A stretch of 5,642 nt of DNA from Acidobacteriota bacterium. GTDB lineage: Bacteria > Acidobacteriota > Terriglobia > Bryobacterales > Bryobacteraceae. Position 1 is the stretch's first letter. Each line of letters starts with the position of its first letter. The notes under the pieces were generated by a model. That model saw nothing but the letters and a program-made list of their open reading frames with translations. It was not told the DNA's origin and ran no database searches. The translations under genes were made by a program, and so were the position numbers. The stretch lies in the NCBI GenBank assembly GCA_021788955.1, contig JAJYKC010000219.1, positions 1 to 5,642 on the forward strand. The letters are read 5' to 3'. This document shows positions 1 through 5,642 of the stretch, piece by piece.

Positions 1-507
1 TTTGGCGCGCCATTCCCATGGGCCCAGGTTCATGAGGCCGATGCGGTAGTTGGAGAAGTAGGCGAGGAGGATGCCGAAGACGACGTTGAACTGGAAGAAG
101 CCGACCATGCGGCCGCGCCAGCGGGCGGGGGCGATTTCGGCGATGTACATGGGACCGAGGACGGAGGAGCCGCCGATGCCGAGTCCGCCGATGAAGCGGA
201 AGAAGACGAGGGCGTTCCAGTTCCAGGCGAGGGCGCAGCCGACGGAGGAGATGACGTAGAGGATGGCCATGCCCATGAGGCTGTCGCGGCGGCCGTAGCG
301 GTCACCCGGGATGGCGGCGAGGAGTGCTCCGAGGATGGTGCCCCAGAGGGCGCTGGCGACGGTGAGGCCGAGGAGGGCGGGTGAGAGGTGGTATTGGGCG
401 GAGAGGGCGCTGGTGGTTCCGGCGATGACGGCGGTGTCGAAGCCGAACAGCAGTCCGCCTAAGGCGGCGACGAACGTCCCACGGAGGAGTTGGGAGTTGA
501 GGGTCAC
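1..507 (-). CDS. MFS transporter, sugar porter family (N-terminal 169 residues, cut by window edge)
   Basis: Proton-coupled or facilitative carrier of the major facilitator superfamily, most like the sugar porter family (XylE/GLUT type); it would sit in the inner membrane. The visible part covers roughly TM1 to TM5. TM1 holds GGLLFGFDTAVIAG (residues 17-30). The loop 2-3 motif is DRYGRR (69-74). TM4 carries RFIGGLGIGG (104-113), followed by YIAEIAPARWRG (121-132), the sugar-porter signature. Q139 in the TM5 stretch QFNVVFGILLAY matches the sugar-binding Gln of XylE TM5. The start is GTG at 505-507: an in-frame TGA (the truA stop) lies four codons upstream and no better start is available; no clear Shine-Dalgarno is visible. 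The reading frame is open to base 1, so the remaining roughly two thirds lies outside the window. It follows truA by 12 nt, so it is probably co-transcribed with pyrE and truA. The substrate cannot be told from this part. Confidence 0.88.
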   Translation of the reverse strand, partial: MTLNSQLLRGTFVAALGGLLFGFDTAVIAGTTSALSAQYHLSPALLGLTVASALWGTILGALLAAIPGDRYGRRDSLMGMAILYVISSVGCALAWNWNALVFFRFIGGLGIGGSSVLGPMYIAEIAPARWRGRMVGFFQFNVVFGILLAYFSNYRIGLMNLGPWEWRAK

Positions 508-519
508 CCGAACAGCGTA

Positions 520-1293
520 TCACTCGGGTGGAATTTGGCAAGGCAAGTTTTCGTAGCGGACTTCGATGAGGAACAGGCCGCGGGCGGGGGCCGAGGGTCC
601 GGGCGGGATGGCGCAGCCGGGGGCGAGGCGGGCTTCGAGATCGGGGCGGGCGAGGTTGCCTTTGCCGGCTTCGAGGAGGACGCCGACGATATTGCGGACC
701 ATGTGCTTGAGGAAGCCGCTGCCGCGGATGCGATAGCGGAGGCGCTCGCCTTCGAGATGGAGGCGGGAGGAGAAGATGCGGCGGACTTTGGAGAGGCCGA
801 GGGAATCCTTTTCGTCGGCGGCGGCGAAGGCGGTGAAATCGTGCTCGCCTTCGAAGAGGGGCGCGAGGGCGGACATGATTTCTTCGTTGAGGGGGTAGGG
901 GTGGTGGAGGACGTAGCGGCGCTCGAAGGGCGGGCAGACTTCGCCGCGGAAGATGCGGTATTCGTAGGTTTTTTCGAGGGCGTCGAAGCGGGGATGGAAG
1001 TTGGGCGGGGCATCGGTCGCGGAGTTGATGCGGATGCCGGGCGGGAGGAGGCGGTTGAGGGCTCTTTTGAGGTTGGGGGGCGGGATGGGGTTGTGGAGGT
1101 TGAAGGCGGCGACCTGGGCTAGGGCGTGGACTCCGGCGTCGGTGCGGCCGGAGCCTTCGACGCGGACGGGGGCGCCTTCGATTTCGGTGAGGACCTGTTC
1201 GAGTTGGCCCTGGATGGTGGGCAGGCCGGGCTGGACCTGCCAACCGTGGTAATCCGTGCCGTCGTAGGCGATTTCGATGCGGATGCGGCGCAA
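520..1293 (-). CDS. truA: tRNA pseudouridine(38-40) synthase TruA
   Basis: Converts uridines 38-40 in the anticodon arm of many tRNAs to pseudouridine; cytoplasmic. The 257-residue product is of usual length for the family. It begins with the TruA N-terminus (IEIAYDGTDYHGWQ, residues 6-19). It has the catalytic loop GSGRTDAGVHA (47-57) with the nucleophilic Asp at D52, and the C-terminal motif GSGFLKHMVRNIVG. The start is TTG at 1291-1293; it is the only plausible start, since the pyrE TGA lies in the same frame three codons upstream and the conserved domain begins at once. No Shine-Dalgarno is visible (the 9-nt gap is C-rich), so translation may depend on ribosomes finishing pyrE. The coding strand is C-rich at third codon positions, unlike the G-ending codons of tuf. 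Identification is secure; the start is less so. Confidence 0.96.
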   Translation of the reverse strand: MRRIRIEIAYDGTDYHGWQVQPGLPTIQGQLEQVLTEIEGAPVRVEGSGRTDAGVHALAQVAAFNLHNPIPPPNLKRALNRLLPPGIRINSATDAPPNFHPRFDALEKTYEYRIFRGEVCPPFERRYVLHHPYPLNEEIMSALAPLFEGEHDFTAFAAADEKDSLGLSKVRRIFSSRLHLEGERLRYRIRGSGFLKHMVRNIVGVLLEAGKGNLARPDLEARLAPGCAIPPGPSAPARGLFLIEVRYENLPCQIPPE

Positions 1294-1302
1294 GGGGTGG
1301 GT

Positions 1303-1869
1303 TCAGGCGGCGCGGGAGCCGGGTTTGACGACGGGGATGCCGGCGTCGCACATGGGGCAGCGGTCGGCTTCGTAGGTGGCGACGTGGAGGGTTTTGAGGG
1401 CGACGCGGGGGACGCCGATGTCGACGCTGCCGCCGCTGCGGTCGATGATGGAGCCGGCGGCGAGGACGCGGGCTCCGGCGGCCTGGGCGATTTCGACGAC
1501 TTCGCGGGCGCTGCCGCCGGTGGTGACGACGTCTTCGACGACGACGACGGCTTCACCGGGGGTGAAGTGGAAGCCGCGGCGGAGGCTCATTTTGCCCGCG
1601 GCGTCGCGTTCGGTGAAGAGGAAGCGGGCGCCGAGGGCGCGGGCGGCTTCGTGGCCGATGATGAGGCCTCCGAGGGCGGGGGCGGCGACGGTTTGGATGG
1701 GCTCGGCGGCGGCGCGGCGGAAGGCTTCGGCCATGAGGCGGCCGAGTTGTTCGGCGTAATCGGGGTATTGGAGGACGAGGGCGGACTGGAGGTATTCGGG
1801 GCTGTGCTTGCCGCTGGTGAGGCGGAAGTGGCCGCGGAGGTAGGCGCCGGTCTTCTCAAAGAGGTCCAT
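1303..1869 (-). CDS. pyrE: Orotate phosphoribosyltransferase
   Basis: Joins orotate to PRPP to give OMP, the fifth step of de novo pyrimidine synthesis; cytoplasmic and usually dimeric. From the ATG at 1869 the product has 188 residues. The N-terminal part GAYLRGHFRLTSGKHS (8-23) is typical of the family. The PRPP-binding motif is VVVVEDVVTTGGSA (108-121). The loop ERDAAGKMSLRRG (87-99) holds a Lys and Arg residues of the kind that act in catalysis. The C-terminus has a CPMC pair (C171, C174) before GIPVVKPGSR, a tail seen in one PyrE subgroup. Longer starts exist in frame (ATG at 1893, TTG at 1902). I chose 1869 because AAGG (1877-1880) lies 7 nt upstream, the family homology begins there, and a possible -10 element at 1901-1906 would place transcription start near 1894. 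It heads a likely operon with truA and the MFS gene. Confidence 0.95.
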   Translation of the reverse strand: MDLFEKTGAYLRGHFRLTSGKHSPEYLQSALVLQYPDYAEQLGRLMAEAFRRAAAEPIQTVAAPALGGLIIGHEAARALGARFLFTERDAAGKMSLRRGFHFTPGEAVVVVEDVVTTGGSAREVVEIAQAAGARVLAAGSIIDRSGGSVDIGVPRVALKTLHVATYEADRCPMCDAGIPVVKPGSRAA

Positions 1870-1876
1870 CACGGGA

Positions 1877-1880
1877 CCTT
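1877..1880 (-). promoter_or_regulatory. Ribosome binding site deciding the pyrE start
   Basis: On the minus strand AAGG stands 7 nt before the ATG at 1869. Neither of the longer in-frame starts (1893, 1902) has a comparable purine-rich site, so this favours the shorter PyrE. Confidence 0.5.
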
Positions 1881-1900
1881 GGTCGTCGGGCATATTGCCC

Positions 1901-1906
1901 AATATA
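1901..1906 (-). promoter_or_regulatory. Possible -10 element for pyrE
   Basis: The minus strand reads TATATT here, five of six matches to the sigma-70 consensus, in the AT-richest part of the divergent pyrE/HDOD intergenic region. No -35 element is visible at 17 bp (the position is all G and C). It would start transcription near 1894 and give a leader of about 25 nt before the ATG at 1869. Short-motif evidence only. Confidence 0.25.
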
Positions 1907-1979
1907 GCTGTATGGGGCGGGGCGGCGCGCCTTAAGTTTTCGGTTAAAGGAAGTCATGGTCTAAGCCGATACTCCTATT

Positions 1980-1985
1980 GGGAGG
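1980..1985 (+). promoter_or_regulatory. Strong Shine-Dalgarno deciding the HDOD gene start
   Basis: GGGAGG is followed by an 8-nt spacer and then TTG at 1994. It settles the start as this TTG rather than the TTG at 1895, which would add 33 residues without domain character and would overlap the 5' end of pyrE. No convincing promoter is visible between 1907 and 1979; GATACT at 1968-1973 is a weak -10 candidate. Confidence 0.75.
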
Positions 1986-1993
1986 TTTCGCAT

Positions 1994-3037
1994 TTGCCCT
2001 CACCGGAAACGACCACTGAAACCGCACTGAAGCTGCCGGAGAAACTGGCGCGCGTTCCCGCATTTCCTCCGGTGGCGGCGCGGTTGTTGAGTTTGCTGGG
2101 ACGGGAGAACGTGTCGCTTGAGGAAGTGGCGGGGCTGATCGCGACGGACCCGATGTTCAGCAGCCGGATTCTGCAGGCGGCGAATTCGATTGAGTTTGGT
2201 TGTACTCAAAGGGTGACGAACCTGACGCAGGCGCTGCTATTGCTTGGGCTGGACCGGACGCGGAGCCTGGCGGTGTCGCTGGCGACGGCGGCTTATCTGC
2301 GGAATGCGCTTCGGGCGGAGAACCTGCGGCGGTGCTGGCGGCACACGGTTGCGTGCGCGATGCTGGCGGATAGCATTGCCCGTGCGCTGGGGCGGTTCGT
2401 GGATCAGGCGTACACGGCGGGGATTCTGCATGACATCGGGCGGCTGGGGCTGGTGGTGGCGTTTCCGAACGAGTACGAGCATGCGATCCGGGATGCCGCG
2501 CAGCGGTCGCTGGATATGCTCGATTACGAGCGGGAGTTGTTTGGAATTGCGCATACGGACGCGGGACGGCTGCTGGTGAATCAGTGGAAGCTGCCGGAGC
2601 CGTTTCCGGAGATCGCGGGGCGGCATCACGACCGGCAGGAGGGCGGGGAGATCGACCTATTGGCGATTGTGTCGATGGCTTGCCGGCTGGCGGACGAGCT
2701 GGGCTTCGAGGTGACGAAGCCGCTGAAGCCGGCGACGGTGGAGGAGATACTGGCTCCGCTGCCGGAGGCGGTGCGGTTCCGGCTGCAGAATGAGGCTCCG
2801 GGATGGCGGGCGGCGATTGAGCAGCGGGTGAATGCGTTTGAGGGGAGTGGGGAGGCGGGGCCGGCGGTGGCCGCAGGTGGTGACTCCGGCGCTGCGGCGG
2901 GGGATGGGGAGTTCGAGGTGGATCTTGCCGCGCTTCCGGCGGCTCCGGTGGTAAGAGTGAACCCGTATTTGCGGGCGGCGGGGTGGATTGTTGCGGCGGT
3001 TCTGCTTGGTGTTGCGGCGGTGTGGCTTTGGAGGTAG
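1994..3037 (+). CDS. HDOD-domain protein with C-terminal transmembrane anchor
   Basis: The 347-residue product (TTG start) belongs to the HDOD family, regulatory relatives of HD phosphohydrolases found in bacterial signalling proteins; a specific function cannot be assigned. The HDOD domain spans about residues 14-215: LPEKLARVPAFPPVAARLL at the start, then IATDPMFSSRILQAANS (49-65), and an HD-type core. Possible metal ligands are present: H117 (RHT), H146-D147 (LHDIGRLG), H187 (AHTDAG) and H211/H212-D213 (RHHD). A helical part (216-282) follows, then a Gly/Ala-rich acidic linker (about 284-318). A hydrophobic helix (about 328-345, AAGWIVAAVLLGVAAVWLW) ends the protein with one Arg, which looks like a tail anchor with the HDOD part in the cytoplasm. 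The gene is divergent from pyrE and convergent with rplK. It ends in TAG. Confidence 0.87.
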   Translation: MPSPETTTETALKLPEKLARVPAFPPVAARLLSLLGRENVSLEEVAGLIATDPMFSSRILQAANSIEFGCTQRVTNLTQALLLLGLDRTRSLAVSLATAAYLRNALRAENLRRCWRHTVACAMLADSIARALGRFVDQAYTAGILHDIGRLGLVVAFPNEYEHAIRDAAQRSLDMLDYERELFGIAHTDAGRLLVNQWKLPEPFPEIAGRHHDRQEGGEIDLLAIVSMACRLADELGFEVTKPLKPATVEEILAPLPEAVRFRLQNEAPGWRAAIEQRVNAFEGSGEAGPAVAAGGDSGAAAGDGEFEVDLAALPAAPVVRVNPYLRAAGWIVAAVLLGVAAVWLWR

Positions 3038-3058
3038 GTGTGTAGACGCCGGAAAGCG

Positions 3059-3093
3059 CGCGGCGCCCTCCGCGGGGTGCGGAGAGCGCGGCG
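3059..3093. terminator. GC-rich hairpin between convergent HDOD gene and rplK, possible bidirectional terminator
   Basis: Arms 3063-3073 and 3079-3089 pair over 11 positions with one C-A mismatch around a 5-nt loop (GGGGT). Beyond one mismatch, three more pairs (3059-3061 with 3091-3093) extend the stem. It fills most of the 57-bp gap between the two stop codons, the expected place for a shared terminator. Neither strand has a T-tract after the stem, so it is not a classical intrinsic terminator; it may act with Rho or only protect 3' ends. Confidence 0.5.
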
Positions 3094-3094
3094 G

Positions 3095-3523
3095 TTAGAC
3101 GACTTCGACGCCCATGCTGCGGGCGGTGCCTTTGACGGAGTTCATCGCGGAGGCGAGGTCGAAGCAGTTGAGATCGGGCATTTTGATCTTGGCGATCTCT
3201 TCGACCTGCTTTTCAGTGATCTTGCCGACCTTGTTCTTGTTCGGCTCGGCCGAGCCCTTGGCGAGGGCGCAGGCGCGCTTGATCAAGACCGGGACCGGCG
3301 GGGTCTTGGTGATGAACGTGAATGAGCGGTCCGAGAAGATGGTGATCACCACGGGGATGATCAGGCCTTCCTGGTCCTTGGCGGAGGTCTTGGCGTTGAA
3401 CGCCTTGCAGAACTCCAAGATCTTGACACCCTGCGGGCCGAGGGCGGTTCCGACCGGGGGGGCCGGGGTCGCCTTGCCGGCGGGGATCTGCAGCTTTACT
3501 TGCGCGGTTACCTTCTTTGCCAT
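3095..3523 (-). CDS. rplK: 50S ribosomal protein L11
   Basis: L11 binds the GTPase-associated centre of 23S rRNA and helps EF-G, EF-Tu and RelA function. The 142-residue length equals that of E. coli L11. The N-terminal domain shows [18 protein letters not shown] and the proline region [13 protein letters not shown] (20-32). The middle has [20 protein letters not shown]. The rRNA-binding C-terminal domain ends in the family signature [10 protein letters not shown]. Residue 26 is Thr where E. coli has Pro, and 30 is Pro where E. coli has Gln. The ATG at 3521-3523 has AGGA (3531-3534) 7 nt upstream, overlapping the nusG TAG. The gene is last in the tuf-to-rplK cluster. rplA, which normally follows, is missing; a convergent HDOD gene lies there instead. 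Confidence 0.98.
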   Translation of the reverse strand: MAKKVTAQVKLQIPAGKATPAPPVGTALGPQGVKILEFCKAFNAKTSAKDQEGLIIPVVITIFSDRSFTFITKTPPVPVLIKRACALAKGSAEPNKNKVGKITEKQVEEIAKIKMPDLNCFDLASAMNSVKGTARSMGVEVV

Positions 3524-3530
3524 GCCTTGT

Positions 3531-3534
3531 TCCT
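3531..3534 (-). promoter_or_regulatory. rplK Shine-Dalgarno overlapping the nusG stop
   Basis: On the minus strand AGGA overlaps the nusG TAG (3533-3535) and lies 7 nt before the rplK ATG. A ribosome terminating on nusG covers this site, which fits coupled translation of the two genes. Confidence 0.6.
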
Positions 3535-4186
3535 AGATCTTTTCTACCTGTAGAAAATCGAGTTCCACCGGGGTTGCACGCCCGAAAATGGTGACCAGCA
3601 CGCGCAGCGTGTTGCGGTCCGGGTTGACCTCGTCCACCTTGCCGGAGAAGGTTGCGAAGGGGCCGTCGATGATGCGGACGGTTTCGTTCTTCTCGAAGGT
3701 GAGCTTGGGCCGCGGGCGGTCCGCCGAGGTGGCCTGCCGGTACAGAATCTGGTTTACTTCATCGGCGGTGAGCGGGACGGGATTGGTTCCGCCGCCGACG
3801 AAGCCTGTGACACGCGGGGTGTCGCGGACTTCATGCCAGAGGCGGTCACTCATTTCCATTTCGACCAGCACGTAGCCGGGATAGAGCATACGCTTGCTGG
3901 TGACCTTCTTACCGCCGCGGAGTTCGACCACTTCCTCGGTGGGAATCAGGATCTGGCCGAGTTTGTCGGCAAATCCGAACGCCTCCGCGCGGCTCTTGAG
4001 CGACTCCGCCACTTTCTGTTCAAAGCCCGAGTAGGTGTGGATGATGAACCACTTCTTCGGGCTCTCGTCCACCGCGGCCGGAGCCGCCGGTTCCTGGGCC
4101 GCGCCCGCTTCCTGAGCCTCGACTTCGGGCTCGGGTTCCGGGGTAGACACAGTCTCCTCTTCGGGAATAATCTGTTCGTCGTCCAT
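3533..4186 (-). CDS. nusG: Transcription termination/antitermination factor NusG
   Basis: NusG binds RNA polymerase, suppresses pausing and links it to Rho or to the ribosome through S10. The 217-residue product is longer than E. coli NusG (181). Residues 1-43 form an acidic, Pro/Ala/Glu-rich extension that looks disordered. The NGN domain follows (about 44-155), with [20 protein letters not shown] (44-63), YPGYVLVEM (102-110) and VTGFVGGG (126-133). The KOW domain is at about 163-217, with [15 protein letters not shown] (174-188) and a standard C-terminal end [17 protein letters not shown]. The ATG at 4184-4186 has a modest GGA 5 nt upstream. The second plausible in-frame Met is M100, inside the NGN domain, so the extension appears to be real coding sequence. 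It follows secE by 20 nt and precedes rplK by 9 nt. Confidence 0.98.
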   Translation of the reverse strand: MDDEQIIPEEETVSTPEPEPEVEAQEAGAAQEPAAPAAVDESPKKWFIIHTYSGFEQKVAESLKSRAEAFGFADKLGQILIPTEEVVELRGGKKVTSKRMLYPGYVLVEMEMSDRLWHEVRDTPRVTGFVGGGTNPVPLTADEVNQILYRQATSADRPRPKLTFEKNETVRIIDGPFATFSGKVDEVNPDRNTLRVLVTIFGRATPVELDFLQVEKI

Positions 4187-4206
4187 ATCGATCCGTTCCG
4201 CTAACT

Positions 4207-4461
4207 CTACTTCGTCAGCGTGTCAAACAAACGCGTGATCGTCTGATTGAAAATGCTATCGACGACGAAGAAATAAAAAGCGAAGCCGAACACCGAAAGA
4301 ATCACCACGACCGTGGTGCCTTGCACCTGTCTGGCATTCGGCCAGGAAACCTTGCGCATTTCCGCGCGCAGCTCCTCGATGTAAGCCTTCACTTTGGAGG
4401 GCCAGGCCATCGCGTTCTCCCCCAAACTCCGGGGCGATTGATTTGCTTGTGCCGTTGCCAT
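4207..4461 (-). CDS. secE: Preprotein translocase subunit SecE
   Basis: Small essential subunit of the SecYEG translocon in the inner membrane. The 84-residue single-helix form is typical of most bacteria outside the enteric group. A short polar N-terminus (1-20) leads to the amphipathic helix and conserved hinge [20 protein letters not shown] (33-52), where RKVSWP is the family hallmark. One transmembrane segment follows (about 50-69, [17 protein letters not shown]). The ATG at 4459-4461 is preceded by a strong AGGAAGG (4466-4472, spacer 4 nt from its end). M18 is a possible but less supported internal start. It lies between tRNA-Trp and nusG, the usual bacterial order. Confidence 0.97.
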   Translation of the reverse strand: MATAQANQSPRSLGENAMAWPSKVKAYIEELRAEMRKVSWPNARQVQGTTVVVILSVFGFAFYFFVVDSIFNQTITRLFDTLTK

Positions 4462-4465
4462 ATTG

Positions 4466-4472
4466 CCTTCCT
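4466..4472 (-). promoter_or_regulatory. Strong secE Shine-Dalgarno
   Basis: The minus strand reads AGGAAGG just before the secE ATG (AGGA core spaced 7 nt). It supports the start at 4461 over the internal Met18. It sits in the 43-nt gap after tRNA-Trp, so the secE leader would be made by processing of the tRNA 3' end if there is no separate promoter. Confidence 0.65.
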
Positions 4473-4504
4473 AACTTTCGCCCCGCACCTTTCGGTTCCT
4501 TGAA

Positions 4505-4579
4505 TGGCAGGGGCGGAGGGATTCGAACCCCCACTCGCGGTTTTGGAGACCGCTGGTCTGCCGTTAAACCTACGCCCCT
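4505..4579 (-). tRNA. tRNA-Trp, anticodon CCA
   Basis: A full cloverleaf can be folded by hand over 75 nt. The acceptor stem AGGGGCG pairs with CGCCCCT over 7 bp. The D stem is GGTT/GACC. The anticodon stem is GCGGT/ACCGC with loop CTCCAAA, giving anticodon CCA (Trp). The variable loop is GAGT. The T arm is GGGGG/CCCTC (one G-U pair) with loop TTCGAAT. The discriminator is G, as expected for bacterial tRNA-Trp, and the 3' CCA is encoded. It lies 30 nt after rpmG and 43 nt before secE, a common position. The CCA anticodon reads UGG only, in keeping with UGA as a normal stop here. Confidence 0.97.
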
Positions 4580-4609
4580 ATCCGGTGCGCGGAATCGTCC
4601 GCCTCCAGT

Positions 4610-4762
4610 TTACTTGATTTCCTTGTGCGGCTGGTGCTTCCGGCACGAAGGACAGAACTTCTTCAGCTCCAACCGTTCGGTCGTCGTCTTTTTATTCTTG
4701 GTGTTGCTGTAATTCTTCCGTTTGCACGCGGTGCATTGGAAGGTGATGATTTCGCGCGGCAT
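4610..4762 (-). CDS. rpmG: 50S ribosomal protein L33, zinc-ribbon form
   Basis: Small protein of the large ribosomal subunit near the E site. The 50-residue product reads [19 protein letters not shown] at the start, then a Lys/Thr-rich middle with [20 protein letters not shown] and the end HKEIK. Four cysteines in two CxxC pairs (C10, C13, C37, C40) form the zinc ribbon of the C+ type of L33; zinc-independent paralogues lack them. The ATG at 4760-4762 has AGGAG (4769-4773) 6 nt upstream. The gene ends in TAA, 30 nt before tRNA-Trp. The position between tuf and tRNA-Trp/secE agrees with the usual bacterial order. Confidence 0.96.
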   Translation of the reverse strand: MPREIITFQCTACKRKNYSNTKNKKTTTERLELKKFCPSCRKHQPHKEIK

Positions 4763-4768
4763 TGCACT

Positions 4769-4771
4769 CTC

Positions 4772-4773
<2 letters not shown>
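4769..4773 (-). promoter_or_regulatory. rpmG Shine-Dalgarno overlapping the tuf stop
   Basis: The minus strand reads AGGAG, 6 nt before the rpmG ATG, with its first two bases inside the tuf TAG (4772-4774). It ties L33 synthesis to ribosomes terminating on the tuf message. Confidence 0.65.

Positions 4774-5642
<869 letters not shown>

Noticed and set aside
302..1351. Long minus-strand frame rich in Arg and Pro across the MFS, truA and pyrE genes
   Set aside because: It overlaps three real genes in another frame, and its Arg/Pro composition is typical of shifted-frame GC-rich DNA.
1923..1930. 8-bp palindrome GGCGCGCC (also near base 4-11)
   Set aside because: Common in GC-rich DNA; two occurrences with different surroundings give no sign of a repeat family or att site.
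490..1935. Almost continuous open plus-strand frame antisense to truA and pyrE (one stop at 1120-1122), coding Gly/Ala/Asp-rich protein
   Set aside because: It mirrors the codon phase of two well-identified minus-strand genes in GC-rich DNA. Its composition is low-complexity with no domain character.
1968..1973. GATACT as a -10 element for the HDOD gene
   Set aside because: Only four of six matches and no acceptable -35 at 17-18 bp; too weak to list as a feature.
1895..1993. Longer HDOD start at TTG 1895
   Set aside because: The extra 33 residues have no domain character, would overlap the pyrE 5' region, and lack a Shine-Dalgarno; GGGAGG fits the TTG at 1994.
4589..4602. Short inverted repeat (5-bp stem, 4-nt loop) between rpmG and tRNA-Trp
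   Set aside because: Such a short GC stem is expected by chance here, and there is no T-tract; at most a processing hairpin.

Overview
The window is a GC-rich bacterial chromosomal segment with dense, tightly packed genes, probably from an acidobacterium of the Solibacter/Bryobacter kind. That guess rests on base composition, the order tuf-rpmG-tRNA-secE-nusG-rplK, and the look of the proteins; it is inference only. Nearly everything is recognisable housekeeping sequence. I see no phage, insertion sequence, CRISPR array or obvious new system.

Right half (about 3095-5642, all minus strand): this is the translation/transcription/secretion cluster. In transcription order it holds EF-Tu (tuf, cut by the right edge), ribosomal protein L33 (rpmG), tRNA-Trp(CCA), SecE, NusG and ribosomal protein L11 (rplK). 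Spacing is short, and at two junctions the upstream stop codon lies inside the downstream Shine-Dalgarno. The products act in elongation, tryptophan decoding, SecYEG translocation, transcription antitermination and the GTPase-associated centre of the 50S subunit. The usual next gene, rplA (L1), is absent. The cluster stops at rplK and meets a convergent gene across a GC-rich hairpin.

Middle (1994-3037, plus strand): one HDOD-domain protein with an intact-looking set of HD residues, a Gly/Ala-rich linker and a C-terminal transmembrane helix. It starts at TTG behind a strong Shine-Dalgarno.

Left (1-1869, minus strand): pyrE (orotate phosphoribosyltransferase), truA (tRNA pseudouridine synthase) and the 5' part of a sugar-porter MFS transporter cut by the left edge. 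They are packed with gaps of 9 and 12 nt, look like one operon, and all share one reading frame separated only by single TGA codons. pyrE and the HDOD gene diverge from a region of about 124 bp.

The points most worth a second look are the broken rplK-rplA linkage together with a change of GC skew along the window, the tail-anchored HDOD protein, the same-frame pyrE/TGA/truA/TGA/MFS arrangement, and a Thr replacing a conserved Pro in the L11 proline region.
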